39,220 bases of DNA from Actinomycetes bacterium (GTDB taxonomy: Bacteria; Actinomycetota; Thermoleophilia; Solirubrobacterales; Solirubrobacteraceae): assembly GCA_021792455.1 (NCBI GenBank), contig JAJYUP010000016.1:1-39220 (forward strand). The letters run 5' to 3'. This document shows positions 31,515-38,600 of the stretch, in pieces. Below the pieces are notes generated by a model, which did not search any database, was not told the DNA's origin, and saw only the letters and a list, made by a program, of their open reading frames with translations. The number at the start of each line of letters is the position of its first letter. Positions within the stretch are counted from its first letter, which is position 1. The translations under genes were made by a program, and so were the position numbers.

Positions 31515-31621
31515 CGGTCGATCCTCTCGGTCGCTCGTTGCCAGATCGTCTCGCCCGCTCGCTGCGGCACCAGCGAAAGCTGTGCCGAAGATGTGAGCAG
31601 CGACATAATGCCATTCACGCG

Positions 31622-32200
31622 ATGTTCCCCGTCACGCTGCCGAACCTGCTCACAGTCGCAAGGATCATGCTCGTCCCTGCGCTCGTCGTCGCGCTGCTCG
31701 GCAACAGCTCCTCTTCGGACGTCGTCGCGGCGGTCATATTCGCGCTCGCCTCTCTCACCGACCTCCTCGACGGCTGGATCGCGCGAGCCCGTGCATCGGT
31801 CACGACGTTCGGCAAGCTGATGGATCCCCTCGCAGACAAGCTGCTCGTCGTTGCCGCGCTCGTCTCGCTCGTCTCGCTTGGACGGCTGCCAGCGTGGGTT
31901 GCGATGGTCATAATCGCAAGAGAGCTCGCGGTCACAGTGCTCCGCCTCAGTGCAAGCCAAGCGGGCGTCGTCATCGCCGCCTCACCGCTTGGGAAGATAA
32001 AGACGGCGATGCAGATAGCAACGCTGCTCACCTTGATCGCCGTGCATTCACAACCGCTCGCAGTCCAGCTGCTGCTCTACCTCACCGTCGCGGTGACCGT
32101 CATCTCTGGCCTCGACTACTTCTTCGGACTGAGGCGCAGGCTGAGCGAAGCGGGCTCGCAGGGCGAGCCTCAGCTCGTCGAACCGGCTGAAAGCCACTGA
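31622..32200 (+). CDS. pgsA: CDP-alcohol phosphatidyltransferase (PgsA-type)
   Basis: The 192-residue membrane protein carries the full CDP-alcohol phosphotransferase motif D47-x2-D50-G51-x2-A54-R55-x8-G64-x3-D68-x3-D72 ([20 protein letters not shown]...). It begins [18 protein letters not shown] as in phosphatidylglycerophosphate synthase, which makes PGP from CDP-diacylglycerol and glycerol-3-phosphate. Another acceptor alcohol cannot be excluded. The ATG at 31622 has a CATAAT hexamer 12 nt upstream and no Shine-Dalgarno. Its last 31 bp overlap the convergent GTP cyclohydrolase gene. Confidence 0.88.
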   Translation: MFPVTLPNLLTVARIMLVPALVVALLGNSSSSDVVAAVIFALASLTDLLDGWIARARASVTTFGKLMDPLADKLLVVAALVSLVSLGRLPAWVAMVIIARELAVTVLRLSASQAGVVIAASPLGKIKTAMQIATLLTLIAVHSQPLAVQLLLYLTVAVTVISGLDYFFGLRRRLSEAGSQGEPQLVEPAESH

Positions 32201-33207
32201 TGCAGGGACGTCTGCTGATCAGACGGCTCCCCTGAGGCGATCTCTGCGCGCAGCTCGCCGAGCAGGCCGTGGCGCTCTGCGAGGACGTTGTGCTGATGGA
32301 TCGTCTCGAGGTTCTCCTGACGCGCGAGCAGAAAGCAGCGATCATCGAGGTCCGCGAACGCTGCTAACGCCCCTGCAATCATCTCGCGCACGCAGTCCTC
32401 GACGAACCGGGGGCGAAAGTGCGCCTTCTCGACCACGCTCACCTCATCGGATCGCTTCATCAGCTCATAGATCTCAGAGGACATCGAGCTCTCGACGATC
32501 TCGAGCAGCGTCGACGCCTCCACGTCGATGTCCATCTCCTCGCAAAAGCCGAGCTGAAGCGTGCCGATCCCGCGCTGGTTGTGTGTCGCGACGGGCACCT
32601 GCGTGAGGATCACGTCGATCTCGCGCGAGGAGAACCCCTCCGCGAGCAGCCGCTCCCTCGCCCGCCCCGCGACGAGCTCCTGGGCACAGGGGCAGGCGGT
32701 CATCCCTGTCGCTGAGACGCCGACGAGCCGGCGGGTGCCCTGCTGCGAAGCGACCGCCCTGCCGTGGAGGGTGTAGATCTCCTGGGTTTGGACCCCTGAC
32801 AGCGGCGCTGGCTTGTACTCTGGGTAGCGGGCGCTGATCGTCACCTCCGCGCGCCGCGCCCGCTGCCTGTCCCGAACGAGCTCAGCTATCTCACAGGCGA
32901 GGCTCTCCGCGCGGAAGGGCGCCTCGCCGAGGACTATCTCGCCGATCGTGTCGTTCACGACCTCCTCGAAGCGGGACATGTGCGCACCCTTCTGATGCGA
33001 GCCGAGATCGACGACGCACTCGATGCGAGCTGAGAACAGCTCGTCGCGGATGCGCACGACCTTCTCCACTTCAGTCACGCCCACATGCGAGAGCGAGATG
33101 CGGATCGACGGCGAGCGCGCCTGGACGTCTCCAGCTGGAGCGGACCCGATCAGGCGAGCCGCCTGCCCCGCAGGCTCAGAGGTCGTCGATTCAGTTGTGC
33201 TCCGCAC
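32170..33207 (-). CDS. GTP cyclohydrolase, MptA/FolE2 family
   Basis: The 345-residue product matches the FolE2/MptA (type IB) family that opens GTP to start folate or pterin synthesis. It shows GDVQARSPSIRISLSHVGVT (about residues 26-45), VDLGSHQKGAHMSRFEEVVN, VGVSATGMTACPCAQELVAG with the likely metal-ligand cysteine (C172 or C174) and VPVATHNQRGIGTLQLGFCE. The H-V-G-V style of the N-terminal block looks closer to archaeal-type MptA than to FolE2 of proteobacteria (by eye). The frame opens at 33318. GTG 33207 is chosen because TACCCT lies 8 nt upstream, suggesting a leaderless start. Confidence 0.85.
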   Translation of the reverse strand: MRSTTESTTSEPAGQAARLIGSAPAGDVQARSPSIRISLSHVGVTEVEKVVRIRDELFSARIECVVDLGSHQKGAHMSRFEEVVNDTIGEIVLGEAPFRAESLACEIAELVRDRQRARRAEVTISARYPEYKPAPLSGVQTQEIYTLHGRAVASQQGTRRLVGVSATGMTACPCAQELVAGRARERLLAEGFSSREIDVILTQVPVATHNQRGIGTLQLGFCEEMDIDVEASTLLEIVESSMSSEIYELMKRSDEVSVVEKAHFRPRFVEDCVREMIAGALAAFADLDDRCFLLARQENLETIHQHNVLAERHGLLGELRAEIASGEPSDQQTSLHQWLSAGSTS

Positions 33208-33350
33208 CTGCGCTAAGGGTATCGATCCTGGGGCATCGACCGGAAGCGGGTCCCCCAGCGTCGATCGTGGGTGGCACCAAGCCCTCCCAGCGGACGATTC
33301 TGGTGGCAGGCCGCACATGCACCGATGTTGGGCAGGTGCAGTCGGGCCGG

Positions 33351-33443
33351 CAGACGGTCGCGCCCGGGGGTCAGGGTCACGCTCGTGTGGGTGGTCGTAT
33401 CGCCGGAGCGACAGGGCGACAGACGGTCGCTCCCGAGGGCTAG
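33351..33443. repeat. 24-bp imperfect direct repeat upstream of tRNA-Tyr
   Basis: CAGACGGTCGCGCCCGGGGG (33351, continuing TCAG) and CAGACGGTCGCTCCCGAGGG (33420, continuing CTAG) are 69 bp apart. The second copy ends within the tRNA promoter's TAGACT element. The first copy may be a promoter-region duplication whose -10 has decayed (TCAGGG). Confidence 0.8.
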
Positions 33444-33446
33444 ACT
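33441..33446 (+). promoter_or_regulatory. -10 element of tRNA-Tyr
   Basis: TAGACT at 33441-33446, 13 nt before the first tRNA base, placing transcription start about 7 nt before the mature 5' end. No -35 consensus is recognised. Confidence 0.55.
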
Positions 33447-33459
33447 TCCGATTCCAGGC

Positions 33460-33541
33460 GGCGGGGTTCCCGAGCGGTCAAAGGGGACGCGCTGTAAACG
33501 CGTTGGCTCTGCCTTCGCAGGTTCGAATCCTGCCCCCGCCA
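33460..33541 (+). tRNA. tRNA-Tyr (GTA)
   Basis: The 82-nt class II tRNA folds cleanly. The acceptor stem is GGCGGGG with CCCCGCC, and the discriminator is A33541. The anticodon stem ACGCG/CGCGT holds the loop CTGTAAA with anticodon GTA at 33494-33496. A long variable arm and a T-arm with GGTTCGAATCC follow. The genomic sequence lacks the 3' CCA (ACTG follows), so it is added by enzyme. It stands alone between the divergent GTP cyclohydrolase gene and the LOG-family gene on the opposite strand. Confidence 0.97.
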
Positions 33542-33569
33542 CTGCCTGCGCTCTGTCGAATCGTGCTCC

Positions 33570-34151
33570 TCACTGCTCGAGCCTCGAGGCTGCAGGCAAG
33601 CCGTCGACGGGGGCCCAGGACGCCATCTCATCGAGCAGCGATGCCGGCTCCGCTGAGGCGATCGGCAGCCGTTCAGACTCGCGGCCCGTGAAGGACTGCT
33701 CCTGTGCGCGACGCAGCTGAAGCAGCACTGGGTCGTAGTAGCCACCGACGTTCAGCAGCCCGCACGGCTTCGCATGAATTCCGAGCTGGGTCCATGTCAT
33801 CGCCTCGAACAGCTCCTCGAGAGTGCCGAGCCCACCTGGCAGCGCAAGGAAGCCGTCTGCGAGCTGCGCCATCGTCGCCTTTCGCTCGTGCATCGTCTCG
33901 ACGACCCGCAGATCTGTGAGCCCGTCGTGGGCGATCTCCCGCTGCATCAACGCGCGGGGGATGACGCCGATCACCTCGCCGCCGCCCTCGAGCACCGCGT
34001 CGGCGAGTACGCCCATCAAGCCGACCTTCCCACCGCCGTAGACGACAGCTGTTCCACGGCTGACGAGCAGTCGCCCAAGGGCGCCCGCCGCCTCAGCGAA
34101 GGCGCGGTCGGCCCCCAAGCGTGCTCCCGCGAATACACACAGCCGGCGCAT
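33570..34151 (-). CDS. LOG-family protein (nucleotide 5'-monophosphate nucleosidase)
   Basis: The 193-residue protein has the lysine-decarboxylase-like / LOG fold: VYGGGKVGLMGVLADAVLEG (residues 38-57), the ETMHERKATM motif (85-94) and the signature PGGLGTLEE (105-113). LOG proteins release free bases from nucleoside monophosphates, such as cytokinin ribotides in plants. The bacterial substrate is often unknown. The ATG at 34151 has TAGACT 8 nt upstream (34165-34160) and no Shine-Dalgarno, again a leaderless pattern. Confidence 0.9.
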   Translation of the reverse strand: MRRLCVFAGARLGADRAFAEAAGALGRLLVSRGTAVVYGGGKVGLMGVLADAVLEGGGEVIGVIPRALMQREIAHDGLTDLRVVETMHERKATMAQLADGFLALPGGLGTLEELFEAMTWTQLGIHAKPCGLLNVGGYYDPVLLQLRRAQEQSFTGRESERLPIASAEPASLLDEMASWAPVDGLPAASRLEQ

Positions 34152-34159
34152 CAGCGGTC

Positions 34160-34165
34160 AGTCTA
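34160..34165 (-). promoter_or_regulatory. candidate -10 of the LOG-family gene
   Basis: TAGACT on the minus strand (34165-34160) with 8 nt to the ATG, placing the start of transcription at or next to the start codon. Confidence 0.45.
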
Positions 34166-34336
34166 TGTCCGGGCGCCAGACGATCCCAGCCCAGGCGGCT
34201 GCTTTCATTCGCTCATCGCGCTGAGCGGACAGGGCAAGCGCGGCGGCGGCGGCAGGAGCGCTTGAACGCGACAGCGACCTGACTCACGCGCCAGGAGACG
34301 ATCGGCGATGGATGCATCGCAGAACAAGAGTCGAGC

Positions 34337-34591
34337 ATGGACAGTCCAACGGACACAGAGCCTCAGAGTCAGACACCGACGCCCACCGCGCTTCAGCGCG
34401 CGATCATGTGCATCCTCCTGTCCTCCGAGGGCTGCTGGACGGTTGCGGAGGTTGAGCGGCAGCTCGCCGCTGCCCCCTTCACGATCGCAGACGCGCTCTC
34501 AGAGCTCAGGGCAGCGGGCCTGCTCAACGCCGAGGGAGGGCTCGTCTTCGCGTCGGCGGCAGCTCGCGCGTTCGATGCGCTTGGCATCTGA
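34337..34591 (+). CDS. small winged-helix-like hypothetical protein
   Basis: This 84-residue protein has a polar N-terminus (1-17, Thr/Pro/Gln-rich) followed by a compact helical region, LQRAIMCILLSSEGCWTVAE, then VERQLAAAPFTIADALSELRAAGLL and a short beta pair. The pattern is that of a stand-alone winged helix-turn-helix domain. No catalytic residues are present. Similar small proteins occur in actinobacteria, as far as I recall, without known function. The gene is isolated between divergent neighbours. It could bind DNA or act as a protein adaptor; this is inference. Confidence 0.6.
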   Translation: MDSPTDTEPQSQTPTPTALQRAIMCILLSSEGCWTVAEVERQLAAAPFTIADALSELRAAGLLNAEGGLVFASAAARAFDALGI

Positions 34592-34716
34592 GCGAGCCTG
34601 CACCAACAGCTCGAAGTGGCGCTCCGCACCTCGGCGAGCGCCGCCCGCTTCAAGCACGCCCGCGCCGACCGCCGCCCCGGAAAACGCGCGACAGCGGGGC
34701 TAGGATGTCAGCCAGG

Positions 34717-35094
34717 ATGACTCGGCATGCGCAGGAAGATCCCCAAGGAACAGTCGGAGCGCACTCCAGCCCCGCTTACAGCCTTTCGCTCCAGGCAGAT
34801 GAGGCACAGACAGCGGAGCGGGCGGTGCGCCTGCTGCTCACAGATGAGTCCCATGAGCCGACGATAAGGGCGATCGCGAGGCAGACGCTCGCACAGCTTC
34901 AAGAGCGCCTGCCAGGCGAGGACCAGCCGCAGCCGCTTCACCTCACTGAACCTCAGCTCAAGATCTTCCACACCGCCGTGAAGATCCTGCTCGACGACCT
35001 GCAGCGCGACCAGGCGGAGCAGCGGCAGACGCTCATGCAGATTCTCCGCAAGCTGCCTGATGAGCACGCGATCAGAGCGATAGCGATCCGATAG
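34717..35094 (+). CDS. hypothetical protein, helical, no recognised family
   Basis: The product is 125 residues from ATG 34717, or 129 from ATG 34705. A TAGGAT hexamer (34701-34706) overlaps the earlier ATG, so the later one, 10 nt downstream, is preferred. The sequence is charged and helix-forming: ADEAQTAERAVRLLLTDESH, then PTIRAIARQTLAQLQERLPG and LKIFHTAVKILLDDLQRDQA. There is no signal peptide, membrane segment or motif. Coding status rests on an intact frame with start and promoter-like context and on codon choice like its neighbours. It precedes the convergent LysR gene by 54 bp. Confidence 0.5.
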   Translation: MTRHAQEDPQGTVGAHSSPAYSLSLQADEAQTAERAVRLLLTDESHEPTIRAIARQTLAQLQERLPGEDQPQPLHLTEPQLKIFHTAVKILLDDLQRDQAEQRQTLMQILRKLPDEHAIRAIAIR

Positions 35095-35148
35095 CCGCCG
35101 GACCTCGCAGCCTACCGCTGCTGAGATCGCGCTCGCAGGCCGCGACCA

Positions 35149-36168
35149 TCATGCCATCTGCTCGGTGGTGTCGGTCGCCCTCTCCGCAAGCCAGCGCCAG
35201 AAGCGACGTGCGGGCCCTTCGGGGGCGGGCCTCCTCCGTCTCACCGCGCGCAGCTCACGGGCGAGGCTCACGCCGCGAATCGGCAGCGCGACGTGCGTGC
35301 CTGCACGCCGCTCCTCCTCGATCGCGAGGGAGGAGATGATCGTGAACCCTTCGTCGCTCAGCGCCCGCTTCAAGGCCTGCGTGCTCGCCGCCTCGAAGGA
35401 TGGCACGAGCTCCACGCCTGAGCTCAGGAGTCTCGCGGCCGCAACCTCGCGAGTGCCTGAGCCCCGCTCACGCGTCAGGTATCGCTCGCGCAGCAGCTCG
35501 GCCGCGCTCAAGCTGCGTCGCGATGCCCAGCGGTGCCCTGCCGCGACGACTGCGACCAGGGTGTCGTGCGCGATCACCGTCGTCTCGAGATCATCGAGCT
35601 CACCCTCGGCCTCGACGAAGCCGACGGCGGCGCGCCCGCTGCGCACCGCATCGAGCGCCCCCTGCGAATGGACTATCTCGAGCTGCGGCTGCACCTCGGG
35701 GGCGAGCCGCCGGAACATCGACAGCCACGGCGGAAGCAGGAACTCCCCGATCGTGTGGCTCGCGCTCAGCTGCAGCTGCTGCTGCTGACGCCTGCTTGCC
35801 TGCGCGGAGAGGAGCGCAAGACGCTGCAGCTCGGAGAGCGCCTGCTTTGCTCCTGGATAGATCGCCTGGCCAAACGCGGTCGGCCTCGCCCCGTGCCGAC
35901 CCCGCTCCAAGACCCGCGCGCCAAGTCGCCGCTCGAGCGCTTGGATGCGCTTGCTCACCGCTGACTGTGTGAGCGAGAGCGCATCCGCTGCGCCCTGGAT
36001 CGAACCTGTCTCGTAGGCGGCGAGAAACGCCGCGAGCGGAGCGCTCGCGATCGGCTCGAGCGTCTCTGCGAACGCGCCGGCTCGAGCCTCGTAACCGGTC
36101 CTCACGCCGCGAGCAGTCGCCGCGCCGCTCAGCAGATCATTGCGGCCATCGCCTTCCACCTTTCTCAT
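35149..36168 (-). CDS. LysR-type transcriptional regulator
   Basis: A typical LysR protein. The winged helix-turn-helix spans about residues 43-100 (LAAFLAAYETGSIQGAADAL, then SLTQSAVSKRIQALERRLGA) and the effector domain follows (QLQLSASHTIGEFLLPPWLS onward). From ATG 36168 it has 339 residues, with about 40 before the DNA-binding helix, longer than usual. A GTG at 36105 would give a more normal length. It is divergent from a YeiH-family gene; LysR-yeiH pairs are common in bacteria, where the regulator often controls the transporter. A palindrome fitting a LysR box sits just upstream of its ATG. Confidence 0.88.
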   Translation of the reverse strand: MRKVEGDGRNDLLSGAATARGVRTGYEARAGAFAETLEPIASAPLAAFLAAYETGSIQGAADALSLTQSAVSKRIQALERRLGARVLERGRHGARPTAFGQAIYPGAKQALSELQRLALLSAQASRRQQQQLQLSASHTIGEFLLPPWLSMFRRLAPEVQPQLEIVHSQGALDAVRSGRAAVGFVEAEGELDDLETTVIAHDTLVAVVAAGHRWASRRSLSAAELLRERYLTRERGSGTREVAAARLLSSGVELVPSFEAASTQALKRALSDEGFTIISSLAIEEERRAGTHVALPIRGVSLARELRAVRRRRPAPEGPARRFWRWLAERATDTTEQMA

Positions 36169-36173
36169 AATTG

Positions 36174-36190
36174 CATTCCTTGCCGGAATG
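36174..36190. promoter_or_regulatory. putative LysR operator between LysR and YeiH genes
   Basis: CATTCC-TTGCC-GGAATG is a 6-bp inverted repeat with a 5-bp spacer and contains the T-N11-A layout of LysR boxes. It lies 5 nt from the LysR ATG (36168) and 56 nt before the YeiH ATG, well placed for control of both. The surrounding TAATTG is one of the few AT-rich spots in the area. Confidence 0.5.
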
Positions 36191-36246
36191 GATCGGCGCT
36201 GAAGAAGACTGGTGCAGGGAGGGATCGGCGGCGATCCTGTCTGTCG

Positions 36247-37632
36247 ATGTCTCTACGCACACAGGACACAGCGTCCGCACGAATCAACCCCTCAGCACAG
36301 GAGGGCCTCTCAGAAACCGACACCTCCGAGGCCCACGGAGCCTCCTCCGCGCGCCCTGCACGCGACGACTCCGCCGCAGTCCTTCCCCCAGGGGCGGGCA
36401 GCGACTCGAGGGCGGTCCTCCCCTCAGGCGCCCGCAGCGCCTCTGCAGCGCACTCACCCTCAGCCGCAGGTGGCGTGGCGGCCACAATCGGCTCCCAAGT
36501 GCCGCTTGCGACGCTGTCATCGCGCGCTGCAGACAGGCTCAGTGGCCTCGCGCCCTCATCGCGCTTTGCGAGCAGGCTCCCTGGCTTCGCGCTTTCAGCA
36601 GCCGTGGCCGCAGCCGCAACTGGCCTCGCAAGCATCGTCCCGCTTGGCTCAGGCCCAGTGCTCGCGATCCTGCTTGGCCTGCTCGTCGGCAGCATCGTCG
36701 GGTCACGAGACAGCCTCTCAGCGGGCATCTCCGGCTCGAGCTCCTTCCCGTTGCGCGCGGCGGTGGTCGTGCTCGGCGCGCAGCTGCCACTTCAGACTGT
36801 CGTCACGGAGGGTGTTCGCTCGCTTCCCGTCATCGCCCTCACACTCGGAGCCTGCCTCTTGGCTGCGAGGGCACTTGGCAGGGCGCTCTCGATCCCGAAC
36901 CCGCTGCGCACGCTCGTCGGAGTGGGGACTGGCATCTGCGGCGCGTCGGCGATCGCAGCCGTCACACCTGTGATCGAGGCCGGAGAGCTCGATGTCGGTT
37001 ACGCGGTCGCAACGATCTTCCTCTTCAACGTGCTCGCCGTCCTCACCTTCCCGCCCCTTGGCCACCTCATCGGTATGAGCGCAGGCGCGTTCGGCCTGTT
37101 CGCCGGCACCGCGGTGAACGACCTCTCCTCCGTCGTCGCGACCGCGAGCGCATACAGCGGATCCCTGCACACCGCGGTGATCGTCAAGCTTGCGCGCACG
37201 CTCATGATCGTTCCGATCTCCATCGTGCTCGGCATGCTCCACAGGCGGGGCAGCCAGCTGAGCGCTCGCGCTCGCACAGACGGGGAAACCCCCGCATCGA
37301 GGAGGCGGCCGGCAAGCAGGAGACTCCTCCGCGAGTCCCCTGGAGACAGGCTCGCCGCCGTCGGCGAGAGCCTTCAGCTGATGCCTCGCTTCCTCATCGG
37401 CTTCCTGCTGCTTGCGGCACTGCGAAGCGTCAACCTCATCCCACACGCCGTTGCGCCGGCGAGCGGCGAAGCGGCGACGCTGCTGATAACCATCGCGCTC
37501 GCCGCAGTCGGCCTCTCGATCGACATCAAAGCGCTGCGAGACACGGGGCCACGACCGATCCTGCTTGGAGCGGGCCTGTGGGTGACGGTCACAGCAGTCA
37601 GCCTCACCGCACAGGGCCTTGGGCTCGGCTGA
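36247..37632 (+). CDS. YeiH/UPF0324 family putative sulfate exporter
   Basis: The 461-residue membrane protein from ATG 36247 matches YeiH/UPF0324 from about residue 110: GSGPVLAILLGLLVGSIVGS, then VVVLGAQLPLQTVV, GTGICGASAIAAVTPVIEAG near 225 with its conserved cysteine, FAGTAVNDLSSVVATASAYS near 290, and C-terminal helices. The family has about 10 helices and is proposed to export sulfate or other oxyanions; the substrate is unproven. The first 105 residues are a Ser/Ala/Pro-rich extension, and a 45-residue basic loop (about 340-385) interrupts the helices. Divergent to the LysR gene and convergent with DUF302. Confidence 0.85.
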   Translation: MSLRTQDTASARINPSAQEGLSETDTSEAHGASSARPARDDSAAVLPPGAGSDSRAVLPSGARSASAAHSPSAAGGVAATIGSQVPLATLSSRAADRLSGLAPSSRFASRLPGFALSAAVAAAATGLASIVPLGSGPVLAILLGLLVGSIVGSRDSLSAGISGSSSFPLRAAVVVLGAQLPLQTVVTEGVRSLPVIALTLGACLLAARALGRALSIPNPLRTLVGVGTGICGASAIAAVTPVIEAGELDVGYAVATIFLFNVLAVLTFPPLGHLIGMSAGAFGLFAGTAVNDLSSVVATASAYSGSLHTAVIVKLARTLMIVPISIVLGMLHRRGSQLSARARTDGETPASRRRPASRRLLRESPGDRLAAVGESLQLMPRFLIGFLLLAALRSVNLIPHAVAPASGEAATLLITIALAAVGLSIDIKALRDTGPRPILLGAGLWVTVTAVSLTAQGLGLG

Positions 37633-37663
37633 CGGCACTCTGCGGACCGAGCTGGCCCATCGG

Positions 37664-37809
37664 GGACCGCCCCCCTCGGAAACCGCCCCACGCTCGGGGA
37701 CCGCCCCACGCTCGGGGACCGGCCCACGCTCAGGGACCGGCCCACGCTCAGGGACCGGCCCACGCTCGGGGACCGCCCCGCGCTCGGGGACCGCCCCACG
37801 CTCGGGGAG
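37664..37809. repeat. 18-bp minisatellite, about 8 units
   Basis: A unit close to GGGGACCGCCCCACGCTC repeats with an exact 18-bp period. The A of GGGGAC/GGGA falls at 37700, 37718, 37736, 37754, 37772, 37790 and 37808, with a shortened first spacing from 37666 and 37682. Variants swap CGCC for CGGC and TCGG for TCAG. It fills most of the 231-bp gap between the convergent YeiH and DUF302 genes and can form GGGG/CCCC stems. Confidence 0.95.
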
Positions 37810-37863
37810 CTCGCGCGCCGCGCCCGCCCTGCGCCGCAGACGCTCGCGCGCCGCCCGCCTCCC

Positions 37864-38271
37864 TCACTGTCCAGTCGCGCGGTCCACGACGAGCCGAAGC
37901 AGGCGCTGCACTTCGTCCGCAATCGGCGACACTGCGTCATTCTCGACGATCGAGAGCATCCGTTTCGCATCGATCGCCGCAACGTGGGTCTGCCCTGCCT
38001 CGACGAACACGACGACGTTGCAGGGGAGAAGCGCGCCGAGCTCCGGCTCGGCCTCGAGCGCCTCGTGGGCCAGAGGAGGATTGCAGGCCCCAAGGATCAG
38101 ATACGGCTCCCGGCTCACGCCGAGCTTCTGCTGCAGCGTCGCCTGCACGTCGACCTCGCAGAGAACTCCGAAGCCCTCCCTCGCCAGCTCCTCACGCACA
38201 CGTCTCACCGCCTCGGCAAAGGGCAGCTTCGTGCTCGCGCTCAGTGTGTATGCGTTTCCCGTTCTCGACAT
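37864..38271 (-). CDS. DUF302 domain protein
   Basis: The 135-residue protein shows the DUF302 pattern: an N-terminal strand-helix (LPFAEAVRRVREELAREGFG), CEVDVQATLQQKLGV, PYLILGACNPPLAHEALEAE (about residues 56-75) and the closing GALLPCNVVVFVEAGQTHVA. DUF302 proteins are small, often found near thioredoxin-like or heavy-metal genes, and their biochemical role is unknown. The start at 38271 lies within the end of the glutaredoxin-like gene (31-bp overlap), so the two are translated from one message. Confidence 0.9.
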   Translation of the reverse strand: MSRTGNAYTLSASTKLPFAEAVRRVREELAREGFGVLCEVDVQATLQQKLGVSREPYLILGACNPPLAHEALEAEPELGALLPCNVVVFVEAGQTHVAAIDAKRMLSIVENDAVSPIADEVQRLLRLVVDRATGQ

Positions 38272-38585
38272 GCCTGCTCCAGTTCCTTTCGCTTTGCCCT
38301 GCTTGCCATCTGCTGATGCAAGATCGCCTCTGGACTCTCCTCGCAGCTGCGCTCGAGGAAGGCGAATATCGCCTCCTCGCCGCAGTAGACCTGCTCGCCT
38401 GCGACCAGGACGGGGATCGCACTCTGGCCGCTCATCGCCTCGAGCTCAGCCCGCTGCTCGCGCGCAGCTGGCACTTGGCGTGCGATGAACGAGACGCCAA
38501 GCTCTGTGAAGCGCTGGCGCACCCGGCGGCACGATGGACACCACTCAGCCTGCCACAGCTCGAGCAGAGGATCGTGGCCCGTCAT
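38241..38585 (-). CDS. glutaredoxin-like protein
   Basis: The 114-residue protein has a thioredoxin fold with an active-site pair C16-P-S-C19 (LWQAEWCPSCRRVRQRF) and a cis-proline region SGQSAIPVLVAGEQVYCG. The C-terminal 30 residues form a charged helix (AILHQQMASRAKRKELEQAC). It probably performs thiol-disulfide exchange in the cytoplasm; no signal peptide is seen. AGGTGG about 9 nt before the ATG may be its ribosome-binding site. It lies between an MMPL gene (15 bp upstream) and DUF302, forming a three-gene unit. Confidence 0.85.
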   Translation of the reverse strand: MTGHDPLLELWQAEWCPSCRRVRQRFTELGVSFIARQVPAAREQRAELEAMSGQSAIPVLVAGEQVYCGEEAIFAFLERSCEESPEAILHQQMASRAKRKELEQACRERETHTH

Positions 38586-38600
38586 CTGCTGCGCACCACC

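Noticed and set aside
34308-34703. 131-codon plus-strand frame overlapping the small winged-helix gene
   Set aside because: The 84-residue frame has a sensible helical domain, whereas this one is Ser/Arg/Pro-rich without pattern.
37664-37809. CRISPR-like array
   Set aside because: The 18-bp units abut without spacers and no cas genes are near; it is a minisatellite.
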